Assembly (NCBI RefSeq): GCF_900111825.1
Contig: NZ_FOJM01000021.1
Location: 25,726-89,725, forward strand
Source of the DNA: Pedobacter suwonensis
GTDB lineage: Bacteria; Bacteroidota; Bacteroidia; Sphingobacteriales; Sphingobacteriaceae
Direction of reading: 5' to 3'
Length of the DNA: 64,000 bases
Shown here: in pieces, positions 9,120-18,546 of the stretch
How the letters are laid out: every line of letters starts with the position of its first letter
Numbering within the stretch: position 1 is the first letter of the stretch
The notes under the pieces: generated by a model
The model's database searches: none
The model's input: the letters and a program-made list of their open reading frames with translations, nothing else
Told to the model about the DNA's origin: nothing
Program-made: the position numbers and the translations under genes

Positions 9120-9400
9120 CAGCAGTGATGTTTAGCAGGCATTGATGTAGGGTAAGAAAGTTTGGCGCGGAGCGGAGAGCGCAGAACCTCTGGGATTGAT
9201 TTAACTAAGCATTCAGCTTTGCAGGTATACTGCCTCGGTTAAGCACGTCATAGCATTTGAAATTCTTTCCACATCAATTGAAAGGCATATAAATTCAAAT
9301 CATTAAAGATAATTTATCCTTAACATGGTTTCAGTTTTAAGTTTATCTGTACCCCTTAAACTTGCACCAATTTAACCAGAACAATCAACCTTATAAACTC

Positions 9401-10657
9401 ATGCAAAAAAACATGATCGGGATGCTATTGGTGTCCTGCCTATTTACATTTTCCTGTGAAAAGAATACCTTGACAGCAGATCAGACCATTACGACAAATC
9501 AAGACAAAAACATGCTGACGGTTGGTACGGCCGCAGTTAGCGCTGCTGCAAGCGTAAATACTTATTCTAATACATCGGCTTACATCAGCTCCGGTTTTTC
9601 ATTTTTAAACCCTACACAAATTGATAAAAACCGCCAGGCCATTGGTGGTAATGCCTATACTGAAGTATATGGCTTTAATGTGCCGGAAGAAAACCGGGTA
9701 AGCGGGATTAGATGGAATGAAGATGATGAAACCACTTCTATCTGGCGGCCACAGGGTATTGCAGGTTTTTCCAGAAATGGGGCGCGTTATTTGCTGGTGA
9801 GCTGGTATGCCAAAGATGCAGCTGAGAGTAAAGGATCAAGGATAAGCCTTATCGACATTAGTCCAAGTTCCGGTACTTACTTAACTTACAGACACATTTT
9901 ACTGGTACAGCCTACCCTACCAACCGGGACGTTAGACTATACACAATACGGTTCGTATGCGCCATTAAATGTACATGCAGGTGGAATCGCTTATTTTAAT
10001 GGAAAAATTTATTTAAGCAGCACGAGTTTAGGCCTAAGGGTATTCGATTTAGATAAAATCATCGAAGTAAGCTCTGGAACCGGCACCGAAAATAAATGCG
10101 GCAAAGATGCCGGTGGCAATCTTTATGCTTTTAATTACAGGTATATTCTCCCACAGATAGGTTACTATAAAATCAATGACGCAAGTCCGTTTTCTACTGT
10201 TCAGGTAAATTACGAAAATAACCGACTATGGACGGGTCAGTATTATGCTGGCAGTGCCGATGCCTCAATTGTACCTAAAATATTTGGATTTCCAATTGAC
10301 AGCTCCGGAGAATTGCAAAATTCGGGTATACAAACCGTGATCCCTAAAAACAGTTTGTTTGCTTCCGATCATGCACATGGCATACAGGGCGTTTTCAGAA
10401 AAGGCAACAGAACATGGCTCTCCTGCACAGGATCGCCCAGCGAATCATACGGATCTACCGCCCGCCTGGCCAGATACACCGATGGCGATACCAATACGGT
10501 AAGATACCGGTGGCCTTATGGAGCCGAATCCTTATATCTTGAAACGCAATATGGATATTTATGGAGTTTAACAGAATTTGAACCCAACGCTGGTGCCAAT
10601 AATGGAAGTCAGGTTAACCGTTGCATATTTGCAGTTGATTTCTCCAAATATGAATAA
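9401..10657 (+). CDS. Secreted, probably lipidated beta-propeller-like protein
   Basis: I place the start at 9401 rather than the upstream in-frame ATG at 9362, because the later one begins directly with a signal peptide (MQKNMIGMLLVSCLFTFSC) whose Cys is a plausible, imperfect lipobox. The mature part (about 400 residues) is rich in Gly, Tyr, Ser and Trp, with loops such as WRPQGIAGFSRNGARYLLVSWY, HAGGIAYFNGKIYLSST and SDHAHGIQGVFRKGNRTWLS, typical of a beta-propeller with kelch/NHL-like blades. I recognise no catalytic motif. A lectin, binding protein or unusual hydrolase are all possible. It is monocistronic, ending at a strong terminator. Confidence 0.65.
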   Translation: MQKNMIGMLLVSCLFTFSCEKNTLTADQTITTNQDKNMLTVGTAAVSAAASVNTYSNTSAYISSGFSFLNPTQIDKNRQAIGGNAYTEVYGFNVPEENRVSGIRWNEDDETTSIWRPQGIAGFSRNGARYLLVSWYAKDAAESKGSRISLIDISPSSGTYLTYRHILLVQPTLPTGTLDYTQYGSYAPLNVHAGGIAYFNGKIYLSSTSLGLRVFDLDKIIEVSSGTGTENKCGKDAGGNLYAFNYRYILPQIGYYKINDASPFSTVQVNYENNRLWTGQYYAGSADASIVPKIFGFPIDSSGELQNSGIQTVIPKNSLFASDHAHGIQGVFRKGNRTWLSCTGSPSESYGSTARLARYTDGDTNTVRYRWPYGAESLYLETQYGYLWSLTEFEPNAGANNGSQVNRCIFAVDFSKYE

Positions 10658-10673
10658 GATATTGACTCAAAGC

Positions 10674-10707
10674 AAAAAAAGGGAGATGTTAATAAACCTC
10701 CCTTTTT
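10674..10707. terminator. Bidirectional terminator
   Basis: AAAAAGGGAG and CTCCCTTTTT arms surround an 11-base loop, with A-run before and T-run after, so it works for the + gene ending at 10657 and the minus gene ending at 10731. Confidence 0.85.
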
Positions 10708-10730
10708 CATCATTTATTTTTGAGATTAAG

Positions 10731-11897
10731 CTAAGCCAATGCCTGCTCAATATCAGCCAAAATATCGTTAATATGCTCCAACCCAATAGATAAACGGATA
10801 GATCCTTGTTCAATTCCTACTTCATTGCGTTGCTCTTCAGTAAGTTTGCTGTGCGTACTTGTTGCAGGATGCGTCGCAATGGAACGGGTATCAGCCAGAT
10901 TTGCCGAGATCGAAAACAGCTGCAAACCATCCATAAATTTACGTGCGGCATCGATACCGCCTTCAACAACGATGGTTACAATGCCCCCGCCTTGTTTCAT
11001 TTGCTTTTTAGCAATATCATATTGAGGGTGCGATGGTAAAAAAGGATATTTAACCAGCTTAATTTTCGGGTGCTTTTCTAAATATTCAGCAACTTTCAAA
11101 GCATTTTCGCAATGGCGGTCCATACGGATGGCCAGGGTTTCTAAACTTTTAGACAATACCCAGGCATTGAAAGGCGACAATGCTGGTCCGCTGTGACGGG
11201 CAAAACCAATCACATCGGCAATCAGTTCTTTAGCACCTAAAATAATCCCTCCCAATACACGGCCTTGTCCATCGATGTATTTGGTAGCCGAATGAATGGA
11301 AATGTGAGCACCCAACTTAATTGGCTGCTGCAGATATGGCGTGGCGAAGCAATTATCCACAACCAGCAACAGGTGATGTTTTTTAGCCAGGTTCCCCAGG
11401 AACTCCAGATCAATAATATCAATACCAGGATTGGATGGGGTTTCAACAAAAATCATTTTGGTATTAGGCTTAATCAAGGCCTCCCAATCCTGTGGTTTAT
11501 CCAGATCGGCATAATCAAAAGTTACGCCCCAATTCGAAAAAACATTGGTTAACAACTGGTGTGTAGAACCAAAAACAGAACGGCTTGATACCAGATGGTC
11601 GCCATTTTTCAAAAATGCACCAAACGTGGTAAAAATTGCCGCCATACCAGTCGCTGTAGCAAATCCATCTTCTGCCCCTTCCAAAAGACACATTTTTTCG
11701 ATAAACTCTGAAGTATTTGGATTTGAATAACGGCTATAAACATTCCCCTCCTTTTCATTGGCAAACAATGCACGCATCTCTTCTGCATCATCGAACTTAT
11801 AACTCGAAGTTAGATAAATCGGCGATGAATGCTCCTTATGTAAACTGCGTTCGGTTTGTGTGCGTATAGCTATGGTTTCAAAATTTTCGGATTTCAT
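10731..11897 (-). CDS. metZ: O-succinylhomoserine sulfhydrylase / cystathionine gamma-synthase family
   Basis: This is a PLP enzyme of the Cys/Met metabolism family, about 388 residues. It would replace the succinyl (or acetyl) group of activated homoserine with sulfide, giving homocysteine for methionine. Signatures are YSRYSNPN, the FATATGMAAI cofactor loop, VDNCFATPYLQQP, the Schiff-base Lys in HSATKYIDGQGRVLGG, and the C-terminal SIGLEH. The DGQGRVLGG run after the lysine is characteristic of MetZ. I use the ATG at 11897: the extra 18 codons upstream come from a GAGATNT tandem stretch. It follows osmC and ispE on the same strand with about 80-base gaps. Confidence 0.88.
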   Translation of the reverse strand: MKSENFETIAIRTQTERSLHKEHSSPIYLTSSYKFDDAEEMRALFANEKEGNVYSRYSNPNTSEFIEKMCLLEGAEDGFATATGMAAIFTTFGAFLKNGDHLVSSRSVFGSTHQLLTNVFSNWGVTFDYADLDKPQDWEALIKPNTKMIFVETPSNPGIDIIDLEFLGNLAKKHHLLLVVDNCFATPYLQQPIKLGAHISIHSATKYIDGQGRVLGGIILGAKELIADVIGFARHSGPALSPFNAWVLSKSLETLAIRMDRHCENALKVAEYLEKHPKIKLVKYPFLPSHPQYDIAKKQMKQGGGIVTIVVEGGIDAARKFMDGLQLFSISANLADTRSIATHPATSTHSKLTEEQRNEVGIEQGSIRLSIGLEHINDILADIEQALA

Positions 11898-11940
11898 TTT
11901 ATTGTGAGATGTGAGATATGAGATTTGAGATGTTAGACAG
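11898..11940. repeat. Short GAGATNT tandem stretch
   Basis: Four to five imperfect 7-base units (GAGATGT, GAGATAT, GAGATTT, GAGATGT) lie between metZ and the OsmC gene. It codes for nothing and creates a false N-terminal extension of metZ. Confidence 0.6.
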
Positions 11941-11977
11941 GAGATTTTCACCCTAAACCCTACACCATAAACCTTTT

Positions 11978-12397
11978 TTACCCCTTATTAATGGTATAAG
12001 TAAAATTAATTGTGGCTGAACGGCCTAGAATATTCGATACGGAGCAGTATTTATCGAAAGTCATGGCTAATGCACGCTCCACTTTCTGGATGCTTAAATC
12101 ACCGAATAAATCGAAGCGGATATTAATTACATCAAAAATCGGCGGCATTTCTTCGTCTTTTCTTGTGGCATTTATAGCAATTTTAATATCATCAAGCGGC
12201 TCCTTCTGCTTGGTAAGCACATTTACCATATCAATGCCACTACAGCCCCCTAAACCAATAAGTAACATTTCCATCGGCCTGAAACCTTTTCCCTCGCCAC
12301 CAATAGCCGCTTTTGCATCCAGCTCTACCGTAAAACCGTTTTCGTTTTCTGCTTCAAAATTAAATTTCCCGCTTTTGCGGACTAGATTTATATTCAT
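11978..12397 (-). CDS. OsmC/Ohr family protein
   Basis: This 139-residue protein fits the OsmC family of thiol peroxidases. The two redox cysteines are visible: Cys52 in GLGGCSGID and Cys118 in FDKYCSVS, the spacing expected for OsmC proteins that reduce organic hydroperoxides. The FRPMEMLLIGLGGC motif at the helix with the first Cys is classic. It is more like the YhfA/OsmC branch than Ohr, but that split is uncertain. It lies between ispE and metZ, all on the minus strand. Confidence 0.9.
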   Translation of the reverse strand: MNINLVRKSGKFNFEAENENGFTVELDAKAAIGGEGKGFRPMEMLLIGLGGCSGIDMVNVLTKQKEPLDDIKIAINATRKDEEMPPIFDVINIRFDLFGDLSIQKVERALAMTFDKYCSVSNILGRSATINFTYTINKG

Positions 12398-12476
12398 TTT
12401 GTTAGTATCGAGTATTTAGTATCAAGAATCAAGACGCATTTGCTTTAGTCTTTCTGCTTTAACCTATAAGCTCTAT

Positions 12477-13280
12477 TTAAATATTATAATAAACTATATT
12501 GTTTTCTTCCAGTTCAGGCAATTTAACCGGATGGTCGAACATTGCAAAAACCGACGAACCGCTACCACTCATTAATGCGAATGTTGCGCCTGCATCGTAT
12601 AAACTGGTTTTTATTTGACGAATTTGGGGATACTTTGCGAATACCGATGGCTCGAAATCGTTGATAACCTTATTTTTCCATGTTGTTGGATGCAAATGTA
12701 TCATTTCTTTTAACGATTGCAAAGGTTTTTGCGGTTTTACATGGGCGTAGGCATCGGCCGTGCTGACATGTACAGGCGGCTTCACCAAAACTTTAAACCA
12801 GGCTGACAAATCTACTTCGCACTTTTCAAATTCATCCCCCTTACCAAAGGCATAAACAGGTTTGTTTTCAATAAAAAATGCACAGTCAGCGCCTAATTGA
12901 CGAGCATAACCTTCCATTTTATCAACAGACAGCGCCAAACTGAATTTATCATTTAAAAGTTTGATCAGAAAAGCACAATCTGCTGATCCGCCACCCAAAC
13001 CTGCGCCAACCGGAATGTTTTTTAACAAATTAATTTGCTGAGCAGGAATATCATAATCCTTTTTCACTAACTGATAAGCTTTGAAACACAGGTTATCATT
13101 CGGATCGCCGGGGATATCAATACCATGAATTTTGCAGGAAGTTACTGCTGCATCGGTAATCTCAACCGCGTCCTTAATGTTGATCGGATAAAATACCGTT
13201 TCTAGGTTATGGTAACCATCGGCACGTTTTTCGGTGATATTTAAACCTAGGTTGATTTTTGCGTTTGGGAAAGATAGCAT
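12477..13280 (-). CDS. ispE: 4-diphosphocytidyl-2-C-methyl-D-erythritol kinase
   Basis: IspE phosphorylates CDP-methylerythritol in the MEP route to isoprenoids. The protein (267 residues from the chosen start) begins with the GHMP-kinase opening FPNAKINLGLNI and carries the ATP loop PVGAGLGGGSADCA and the third GHMP motif ALMSGSGSSVFA. ADGYHNLETVFYPI is typical of IspE. The reading frame extends 14 codons further upstream, but MLSFPNAKINLGL is where the family normally begins, so I set the start at 13280. It is the first gene of a minus-strand set with osmC and metZ and diverges from thyA. Confidence 0.95.
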   Translation of the reverse strand: MLSFPNAKINLGLNITEKRADGYHNLETVFYPINIKDAVEITDAAVTSCKIHGIDIPGDPNDNLCFKAYQLVKKDYDIPAQQINLLKNIPVGAGLGGGSADCAFLIKLLNDKFSLALSVDKMEGYARQLGADCAFFIENKPVYAFGKGDEFEKCEVDLSAWFKVLVKPPVHVSTADAYAHVKPQKPLQSLKEMIHLHPTTWKNKVINDFEPSVFAKYPQIRQIKTSLYDAGATFALMSGSGSSVFAMFDHPVKLPELEENNIVYYNI

Positions 13281-13506
13281 ATTAGTCCAGAGTCGTGAGT
13301 CGTAAGTCCTAATTGCAAACATACAAATTTTATGTAGTAGGTCCCGGCTTCACGCTGGGACTACCCATATTAAAGTAACCCATGTTAGTAATTTATAAGT
13401 GTGCATAAAAATGATTCCCAACACCTGATAAATTTTAGATATTTGTAATTAATTATTTATTTAGAATTTATTTAGAATTTAAAGCCCCAAAAGGGGTTTG
13501 GGGTGT

Positions 13507-14301
13507 ATGAAACAATATTTAGATTTAATGCAGCATGTGCTTGATCATGGCGCGCAAAAGCACGACCGTACGGGCACCGGAACCATAAGCGTTTTCGGCT
13601 ATCAGATGCGTTTTAACCTTCAGGAAGGCTTTCCTATGGTGACGACTAAAAAACTGCACTTAAAATCTATTATCCACGAACTGATCTGGTTTTTAAGTGG
13701 CGACACCAATATTAAATACCTGAGAGACAATGGTGTGCGCATCTGGGATGAATGGGCTGACGAAAACGGTAACCTGGGACCAGTTTATGGTTCGCAATGG
13801 AGAAGCTGGCCCACGCCAGACGGACAGCACATCGATCAGATTACCAATATCATTAACACCATAAAAAACAATCCCGATTCTCGCAGGATTATTGTTTCTG
13901 CCTGGAATGTAGCTGAAATAGAACATATGGCTTTGCCTCCTTGTCACGCTTTTTTTCAATTCTATGTGGCTGATGGAAAATTAAGCTGCCAGTTATATCA
14001 GCGAAGTGCCGACATTTTTCTGGGTGTACCTTTTAACATTGCTTCTTATGCGCTACTCACCATGATGGTGGCTCAGGTTTGCGGTCTTGAAGCCGGAGAT
14101 TTTATCCACACCCTGGGCGATGCGCATTTGTACAATAACCATATTGAACAGGCTAACCTTCAGTTAAGCCGGGTGCCTAAACCACTTCCAACAATGAAAA
14201 TCAATCCCGAAGTAAAAAGCATTTTTGATTTTAAGTTTGAAGATTTCACATTGGAGAATTATGAAGCGCATCCTCATATTAAAGGTATTGTTGCGGTGTA
14301 A
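13507..14301 (+). CDS. thyA: Thymidylate synthase
   Basis: ThyA makes dTMP from dUMP with methylene-tetrahydrofolate. From the ATG at 13507 the protein is 264 residues, the same length as the E. coli enzyme, with the nucleophile Cys146 in ALPPCHAFFQFYV, the dUMP-binding QLYQRSADIFLGVPFNIASYALL, and the HTLGDAHLYNNH motif. An in-frame TTG three codons earlier (13498) is an unlikely start. A small CCCC/GGGG hairpin (13482-13497) precedes it. folA follows about 170 bases later, matching the usual thyA-folA pairing, with repeat family A between them. Confidence 0.98.
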   Translation: MKQYLDLMQHVLDHGAQKHDRTGTGTISVFGYQMRFNLQEGFPMVTTKKLHLKSIIHELIWFLSGDTNIKYLRDNGVRIWDEWADENGNLGPVYGSQWRSWPTPDGQHIDQITNIINTIKNNPDSRRIIVSAWNVAEIEHMALPPCHAFFQFYVADGKLSCQLYQRSADIFLGVPFNIASYALLTMMVAQVCGLEAGDFIHTLGDAHLYNNHIEQANLQLSRVPKPLPTMKINPEVKSIFDFKFEDFTLENYEAHPHIKGIVAV

Positions 14302-14331
14302 ACTTATTAAAAAATATTGATCAACTAAATA

Positions 14332-14421
14332 GATTGCTTCACCCCCCTCTTCACATCCCTTGCCTCAGTTCGCAATGACGCTCTGATTGTCGTCATTGCG
14401 AGGAGGAACGACGAAGCAATC
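14332..14421. repeat. Repeat family A, two copies
   Basis: GATTGCTTC...CGCAATGACG at 14332-14380 and CGTCATTGCGAGG...CGAAGCAATC at 14391-14421 face away from each other and lie between thyA and folA. Confidence 0.75.
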
Positions 14422-14468
14422 TTTTTAAAACATGACATAATCAGTCATAACACTTTAGTCTACAATTT

Positions 14469-14972
14469 ATGACAAATAAACCGAAAAACCTCTCCATCGC
14501 CGTAGCAATAGGCGAAAATTACGCAATAGGTAAAAATAACCAGCTTTTGTGGCACATGCCTGCTGATTTAAGGTTTTTTAAACAAACAACATCTGGACAC
14601 ACCGTGATCATGGGCCGCAAAACGTTCGATTCTGTAGGTAAACCTCTACCAAACCGCAGGAACATTGTGATTACCAGAGATACTGAATTAAAAATTGAAG
14701 GTGTTGAAGTGGTAAATAGCTTAGATGAAGCTTTAGCAATCAGCAAGACAGAAGAAAAACCAGTATTCATTGTTGGAGGGGCGGAGATTTACAAACAAGC
14801 ACTACCTAAAACGCAAACACTTTATTTAACGACCATTCACCATCATTTTGAGGCCGATACTTTTTTCCCGGAAATTGATCGGAAAGAATGGAAGGTGATC
14901 AGCAGCGAAGCCCATAAAGCCGACGAAAAAAATAAGTATGATTATACTTTTGAGGTTTTAGAAAGAATTTAG
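14469..14972 (+). CDS. folA: Dihydrofolate reductase
   Basis: This 167-residue enzyme reduces dihydrofolate, regenerating the cofactor used by ThyA just upstream. It shows the DHFR opening SIAVAIGENYAIGKNNQLLWHMPADLRFFK (the Asp in PADLRFF is the catalytic acid), the NADPH loop VIMGRKTFDSVGKPLPNRRNIVITR and VFIVGGAEIYKQALP. Length is typical. Its pairing with thyA, interrupted only by a repeat, is a common arrangement. Confidence 0.97.
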   Translation: MTNKPKNLSIAVAIGENYAIGKNNQLLWHMPADLRFFKQTTSGHTVIMGRKTFDSVGKPLPNRRNIVITRDTELKIEGVEVVNSLDEALAISKTEEKPVFIVGGAEIYKQALPKTQTLYLTTIHHHFEADTFFPEIDRKEWKVISSEAHKADEKNKYDYTFEVLERI

Positions 14973-15421
14973 TTCAAGTTAACCGCAAAGAACACAGAGA
15001 TTTTCGCAAAGAACGCAGAGCATCTTCTTTACCAGTTATCCTTTGCGAATAGAACCATTACCCCTGCCATCTAAACCCGATGGCAGTGAGCATGAAGCGC
15101 AGCGAAATAAAATGGACAGCGGGACTTTCGGAGCCTAAGAAACACAGGTATTGCTTTTCAATAAAAGATCTTTAACCCGCTTAGAACTTATAAACGAAAA
15201 GATGCTTCGTGCCCCGGCATGACAACTGTTGAAAAAGTGGCTGCATCAGCTGTGGAAACCTAATCCTAAAAAGCTGTCACAAATGCTTTTGAAATCAATT
15301 TCATTTTAAATCTGGTCATCTGAAATGAATTCTGCGTAATGAATCTTAAAGGAATATTGCCCCGCAAAAATTAATCTTAATAAATTATCAATTAAGGGGT
15401 TCTATAATTTAAAAATTTAAT
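14973..15421. other. Gap before secDF with degenerate repeat words
   Basis: About 450 bases hold no gene I can support. Near 14983 the word CGCAAAGAACNCAGAG occurs twice, and 15190-15226 has a GATGCTTCGTG...CATGACA fragment related to other intergenic repeats (a similar one is near 18699). The last 150 bases are AT-rich and lead into the secDF promoter. Confidence 0.5.
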
Positions 15422-15429
15422 TAGATTTG
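15422..15429 (+). promoter_or_regulatory. -7 promoter element of secDF
   Basis: TAGATTTG matches TAnnTTTG and lies 47 bases before the secDF start codon, in an AT-rich stretch. Confidence 0.55.
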
Positions 15430-15475
15430 CCGACTTGTTAAAAAACAGCGAAAGACAAATTATTTTAAACAAACA

Positions 15476-18457
15476 ATGCAAGGAAAAGGTTTTATTAAGT
15501 TTATAGCGATAGTATTGGCTATCGTTTGTGCGTATGCACTTTCTTTTACTTTGGTGGCATCCAAGGTAGAAAAAGACGCGAAAAACTATGCGAAAGGTGA
15601 CTTAGCCAAAGAAAAGGCTTACTTAGATTCGATGAGTACCGAAAAAGTTTATCCAGTTGTTGGGTTTACTTATCAAGAGGTAAAAGCGAAAGAGATTAAT
15701 TTGGGTCTGGACTTGAAAGGCGGAATGAACGTAACGATGGAGATATCGTTAGCAGAGTTGGTTAAATCATTGGCAGGCAACCCTACTGATGCAAATTTCA
15801 ACAAAGCAATTCAAAACGCGCAGATCAAATTAAATGCCGGCGGTAAAGATTACATCAAAATTTTTGTTGATGAATTCGAAAAATTAAGTCCTGGAGTAAA
15901 ACTTGCAGATTATTTTTCTAATCAGGATAACGCATCTCAGTTAAAACCTAATGCAAGCAATAATGAAGTTGAATCTTTCTTGGAAAAAGAAGCAACCAGT
16001 GCTATCGATCGTTCATTTACTGTTTTACGTTCACGTATTGATGGTTTCGGGGTAGTTAGTCCGAACATGCAAAAACAAGAAGGCAGTAACCGGATCTTAA
16101 TCGAAATGCCTGGTGTACAAGATAAAGAACGTATTGCTAAACTTTTACAGGGTTCTGCCGAATTACAATTCTGGCAGGTATACCAGGTACAGGAAGTTGC
16201 ACCATTGTTAGAAAACATTAATAAAATTTTAGCGGCAACATTAAAAACCGATGCTCCGGCAGCTAAAGATACCACCGCTGCTCCTGCCGCTGGCGGTAAA
16301 TTGGCGGGCTTAGAAAAAGCCGCTGCTAAAGATTCTTCAGCTAAAGGCGGCAAACTTGCCGGCCTGGGCAAAAAAGATTCGAGTGCTGTTAGAGCCGAAT
16401 TGATAAAATCCAACCCATTGTATGCTGTTCTTAACCTTCCTATTTATCAAGGCGAAAACGGACAACAGCAGTTAATGCCGGGCGCAGTTGTAGGTATGTC
16501 TTTACAAAAAGATACTGCAAAGGTTAATGCTTACCTAAAACTTCCTGAAGTTGCTGCATCTATTCCATCAACGATGAAATTCATGTGGAGCGTTAAACCT
16601 CGGGAAGGCTCGAAAGTTTTTGAATTATATGCCATTAAAATGGTTAGTGCAGATGGTAAACCAGACTTAGGTGGTGAGGCAATCAGTGATTCGCGTGCTG
16701 ACTTTGACCAAAAAGGCAAACCGGAAGTAACCATGTACATGACCAGCGAAGGTGCTGCAAAATGGAAAAAAATTACTGCTGAAGCTGCAGCTGATCCAAA
16801 TAACAAAAAATCAATCGCCATTGTATTGGATAATCAGGTTTATTCTGCCCCTACCGTACAAAACGAGATTGCCGGTGGCGTTTCATCAATCACCGGTAAC
16901 TTTACACAGGCCGATACCAAAGATTTATCAAACATCTTAAAAGCGGGTAAATTACCTGCTCCTGCACGTATTGCCGGTAGCTACATCGTTGGTCCAACAT
17001 TAGGTGCACAGGCTATTCATGATGGATTAATCTCATTTGTAATTGCCTTTATCGTTATCCTGATCTTCATGGCGTTATACTATCACCGTGCAGGCTGGGT
17101 GGCTAACTTTGCCTTGTTAATCAACTTATTCTTCATCATTGGTATCCTGGTATCACTTGGTGCAGTATTAACCTTACCTGGTATTGCCGGTATCGTATTA
17201 ACCATTGGTTTATCGGTAGATGCGAACATCCTTATTTTTGAACGTGTACGTGAAGAGCTTGCACATGGCAAGAATACTGCTTCAGCAATTCAAGAAGGTT
17301 TCAAACATGCGATGCCTTCCATTATCGACTCAAACGTAACCTTGTTTATTTTAGGTGCGATTCTTTACGTTTTCGGTAGCGGTCCGGTTCAGGGTTTTGC
17401 CACTACATTATGTATTGGTATCCTATCTTCATTATTTGCAGCTGTAGCCATTTCGAGAGTAGTTTTCGAATCATTGTTAAACCGCAAAATTGATGTAAGT
17501 TTCGATAACAGCCTTACCCGTAATGCATTTAAAAACTTAGCCTTCAACTTTGTTGGCCGTCGTAAAATCTATTACATTATCTCTACCATCATCATTGTTG
17601 CAGGTATCGGTATGTACTTCAAAAATGGTGGTTTAAACTTAGGTGTTGATTTTAAAGGAGGTAGAACTTATTTAGTTCACTTTGATAAAGCTGTTAATAC
17701 TGAAGATTTAAAAACCAAGTTAAACCCGGTTTTTGGTAACGAAACGCCAGAGGTGAAAACTGCAGGTGAAGATAGTCAGGTAAAAATCACTACTACTTTC
17801 CACATCGAAGATCAGGACATTAAAACGGATAAAGTTGTAGAAGATGCTTTAAATAAAGGATTAGCAGGTTCAAAATATGAAATTGTAAGTTCACAAAAAG
17901 TAACGCCTATCATTGCAAGTGATATTGTAAACGGTGCTTTCTACGCAGTATTGATTTCGTGTTTGTTCATGTTTATCTACATTGTCGTGCGATTCAAAAA
18001 ATGGCAATATGGTTTGGGTGCGGTAATCGCATTATTCCACGACGTTTTAATGGTATTGTCTTTCTATACTATTTTAGATGGTGTGATGCCGTTCTCATTG
18101 GAAATTGGTCAGGATTTTATCGCCGCAATTTTAACGGTAATGGGTTACACCATGACAGAAACCGTTGTTGTATTCGACCGTATCCGCGAGAAATTAAAAG
18201 AGTCTGGCAAAGAAGATTTACATGGCGAAGCGCGTAACAACTTAATCAACTTCGCGTTGAACAGTACCTTAAGCCGTACCATTTTAACTTCATTAACCGT
18301 ATTCTTTGTATTATTGGTAATCTTCATTTTCGGTGGCGATAGCATCCGCGGATTTATATTCGCCTTGTTAATTGGCCGTATCATCGGTACGTACTCATCA
18401 CTATGTATTTCTACTCCTATCGTAATCGATTTAGGTAGTTCTGCAGAGAAGAAATAA
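15476..18457 (+). CDS. secDF: Protein translocase SecDF, single-chain fusion
   Basis: SecDF uses the proton gradient to pull proteins through SecYEG. This 993-residue protein joins SecD (about 1-660) and SecF (about 690-993), the usual Bacteroidetes form. Visible features are an N-terminal helix, LGLDLKGGMNVTMEIS, the P1 domain (SRIDGFGVVSPNMQKQ), the SecD membrane block with GLSVDANILIFERVREEL, the SecF start LGVDFKGGRTYLVHF and the SecF block with MGYTMTETVVVFDRIREK. Residues about 256-305 form a low-complexity Ala/Lys/Gly/Ser insert in which GGKLAGL appears twice, each followed by a KDSSA. It ends at a strong terminator. Confidence 0.97.
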   Translation: MQGKGFIKFIAIVLAIVCAYALSFTLVASKVEKDAKNYAKGDLAKEKAYLDSMSTEKVYPVVGFTYQEVKAKEINLGLDLKGGMNVTMEISLAELVKSLAGNPTDANFNKAIQNAQIKLNAGGKDYIKIFVDEFEKLSPGVKLADYFSNQDNASQLKPNASNNEVESFLEKEATSAIDRSFTVLRSRIDGFGVVSPNMQKQEGSNRILIEMPGVQDKERIAKLLQGSAELQFWQVYQVQEVAPLLENINKILAATLKTDAPAAKDTTAAPAAGGKLAGLEKAAAKDSSAKGGKLAGLGKKDSSAVRAELIKSNPLYAVLNLPIYQGENGQQQLMPGAVVGMSLQKDTAKVNAYLKLPEVAASIPSTMKFMWSVKPREGSKVFELYAIKMVSADGKPDLGGEAISDSRADFDQKGKPEVTMYMTSEGAAKWKKITAEAAADPNNKKSIAIVLDNQVYSAPTVQNEIAGGVSSITGNFTQADTKDLSNILKAGKLPAPARIAGSYIVGPTLGAQAIHDGLISFVIAFIVILIFMALYYHRAGWVANFALLINLFFIIGILVSLGAVLTLPGIAGIVLTIGLSVDANILIFERVREELAHGKNTASAIQEGFKHAMPSIIDSNVTLFILGAILYVFGSGPVQGFATTLCIGILSSLFAAVAISRVVFESLLNRKIDVSFDNSLTRNAFKNLAFNFVGRRKIYYIISTIIIVAGIGMYFKNGGLNLGVDFKGGRTYLVHFDKAVNTEDLKTKLNPVFGNETPEVKTAGEDSQVKITTTFHIEDQDIKTDKVVEDALNKGLAGSKYEIVSSQKVTPIIASDIVNGAFYAVLISCLFMFIYIVVRFKKWQYGLGAVIALFHDVLMVLSFYTILDGVMPFSLEIGQDFIAAILTVMGYTMTETVVVFDRIREKLKESGKEDLHGEARNNLINFALNSTLSRTILTSLTVFFVLLVIFIFGGDSIRGFIFALLIGRIIGTYSSLCISTPIVIDLGSSAEKK

Positions 18458-18478
18458 GATCAAAATCTTAAAATATAC

Positions 18479-18509
18479 AAGCGCCTCGGGAAATCGGGGC
18501 GCTTTTTTT
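18479..18509 (+). terminator. Terminator of secDF
   Basis: AAGCGCCTC pairs with GGGGCGCTT (one wobble) and is followed by seven T. Confidence 0.9.
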
Positions 18510-18514
18510 GTGCT

Positions 18515-18546
18515 AAACCTGATAGGTTTTAAAACCTATCAGGTTT
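18515..18546. repeat. 32-base perfect palindrome
   Basis: AAACCTGATAGGTTTT followed at once by AAAACCTATCAGGTTT is a perfect 16+16 palindrome with no loop, six bases after the secDF terminator. A partial copy (CTATCAGGTTTAAA) is at 18758. Confidence 0.85.

Noticed and set aside
10578..10793. Plus-strand 71-codon frame over the terminator
   Set aside because: It overlaps the preceding gene end, the terminator and the metZ end, and has no family resemblance.
15937..16413. Long minus-strand frame inside secDF (158 codons)
   Set aside because: It is fully antisense to the highly conserved SecD reading and rich in Ala/Leu/Ser from the insert; no signals support it.
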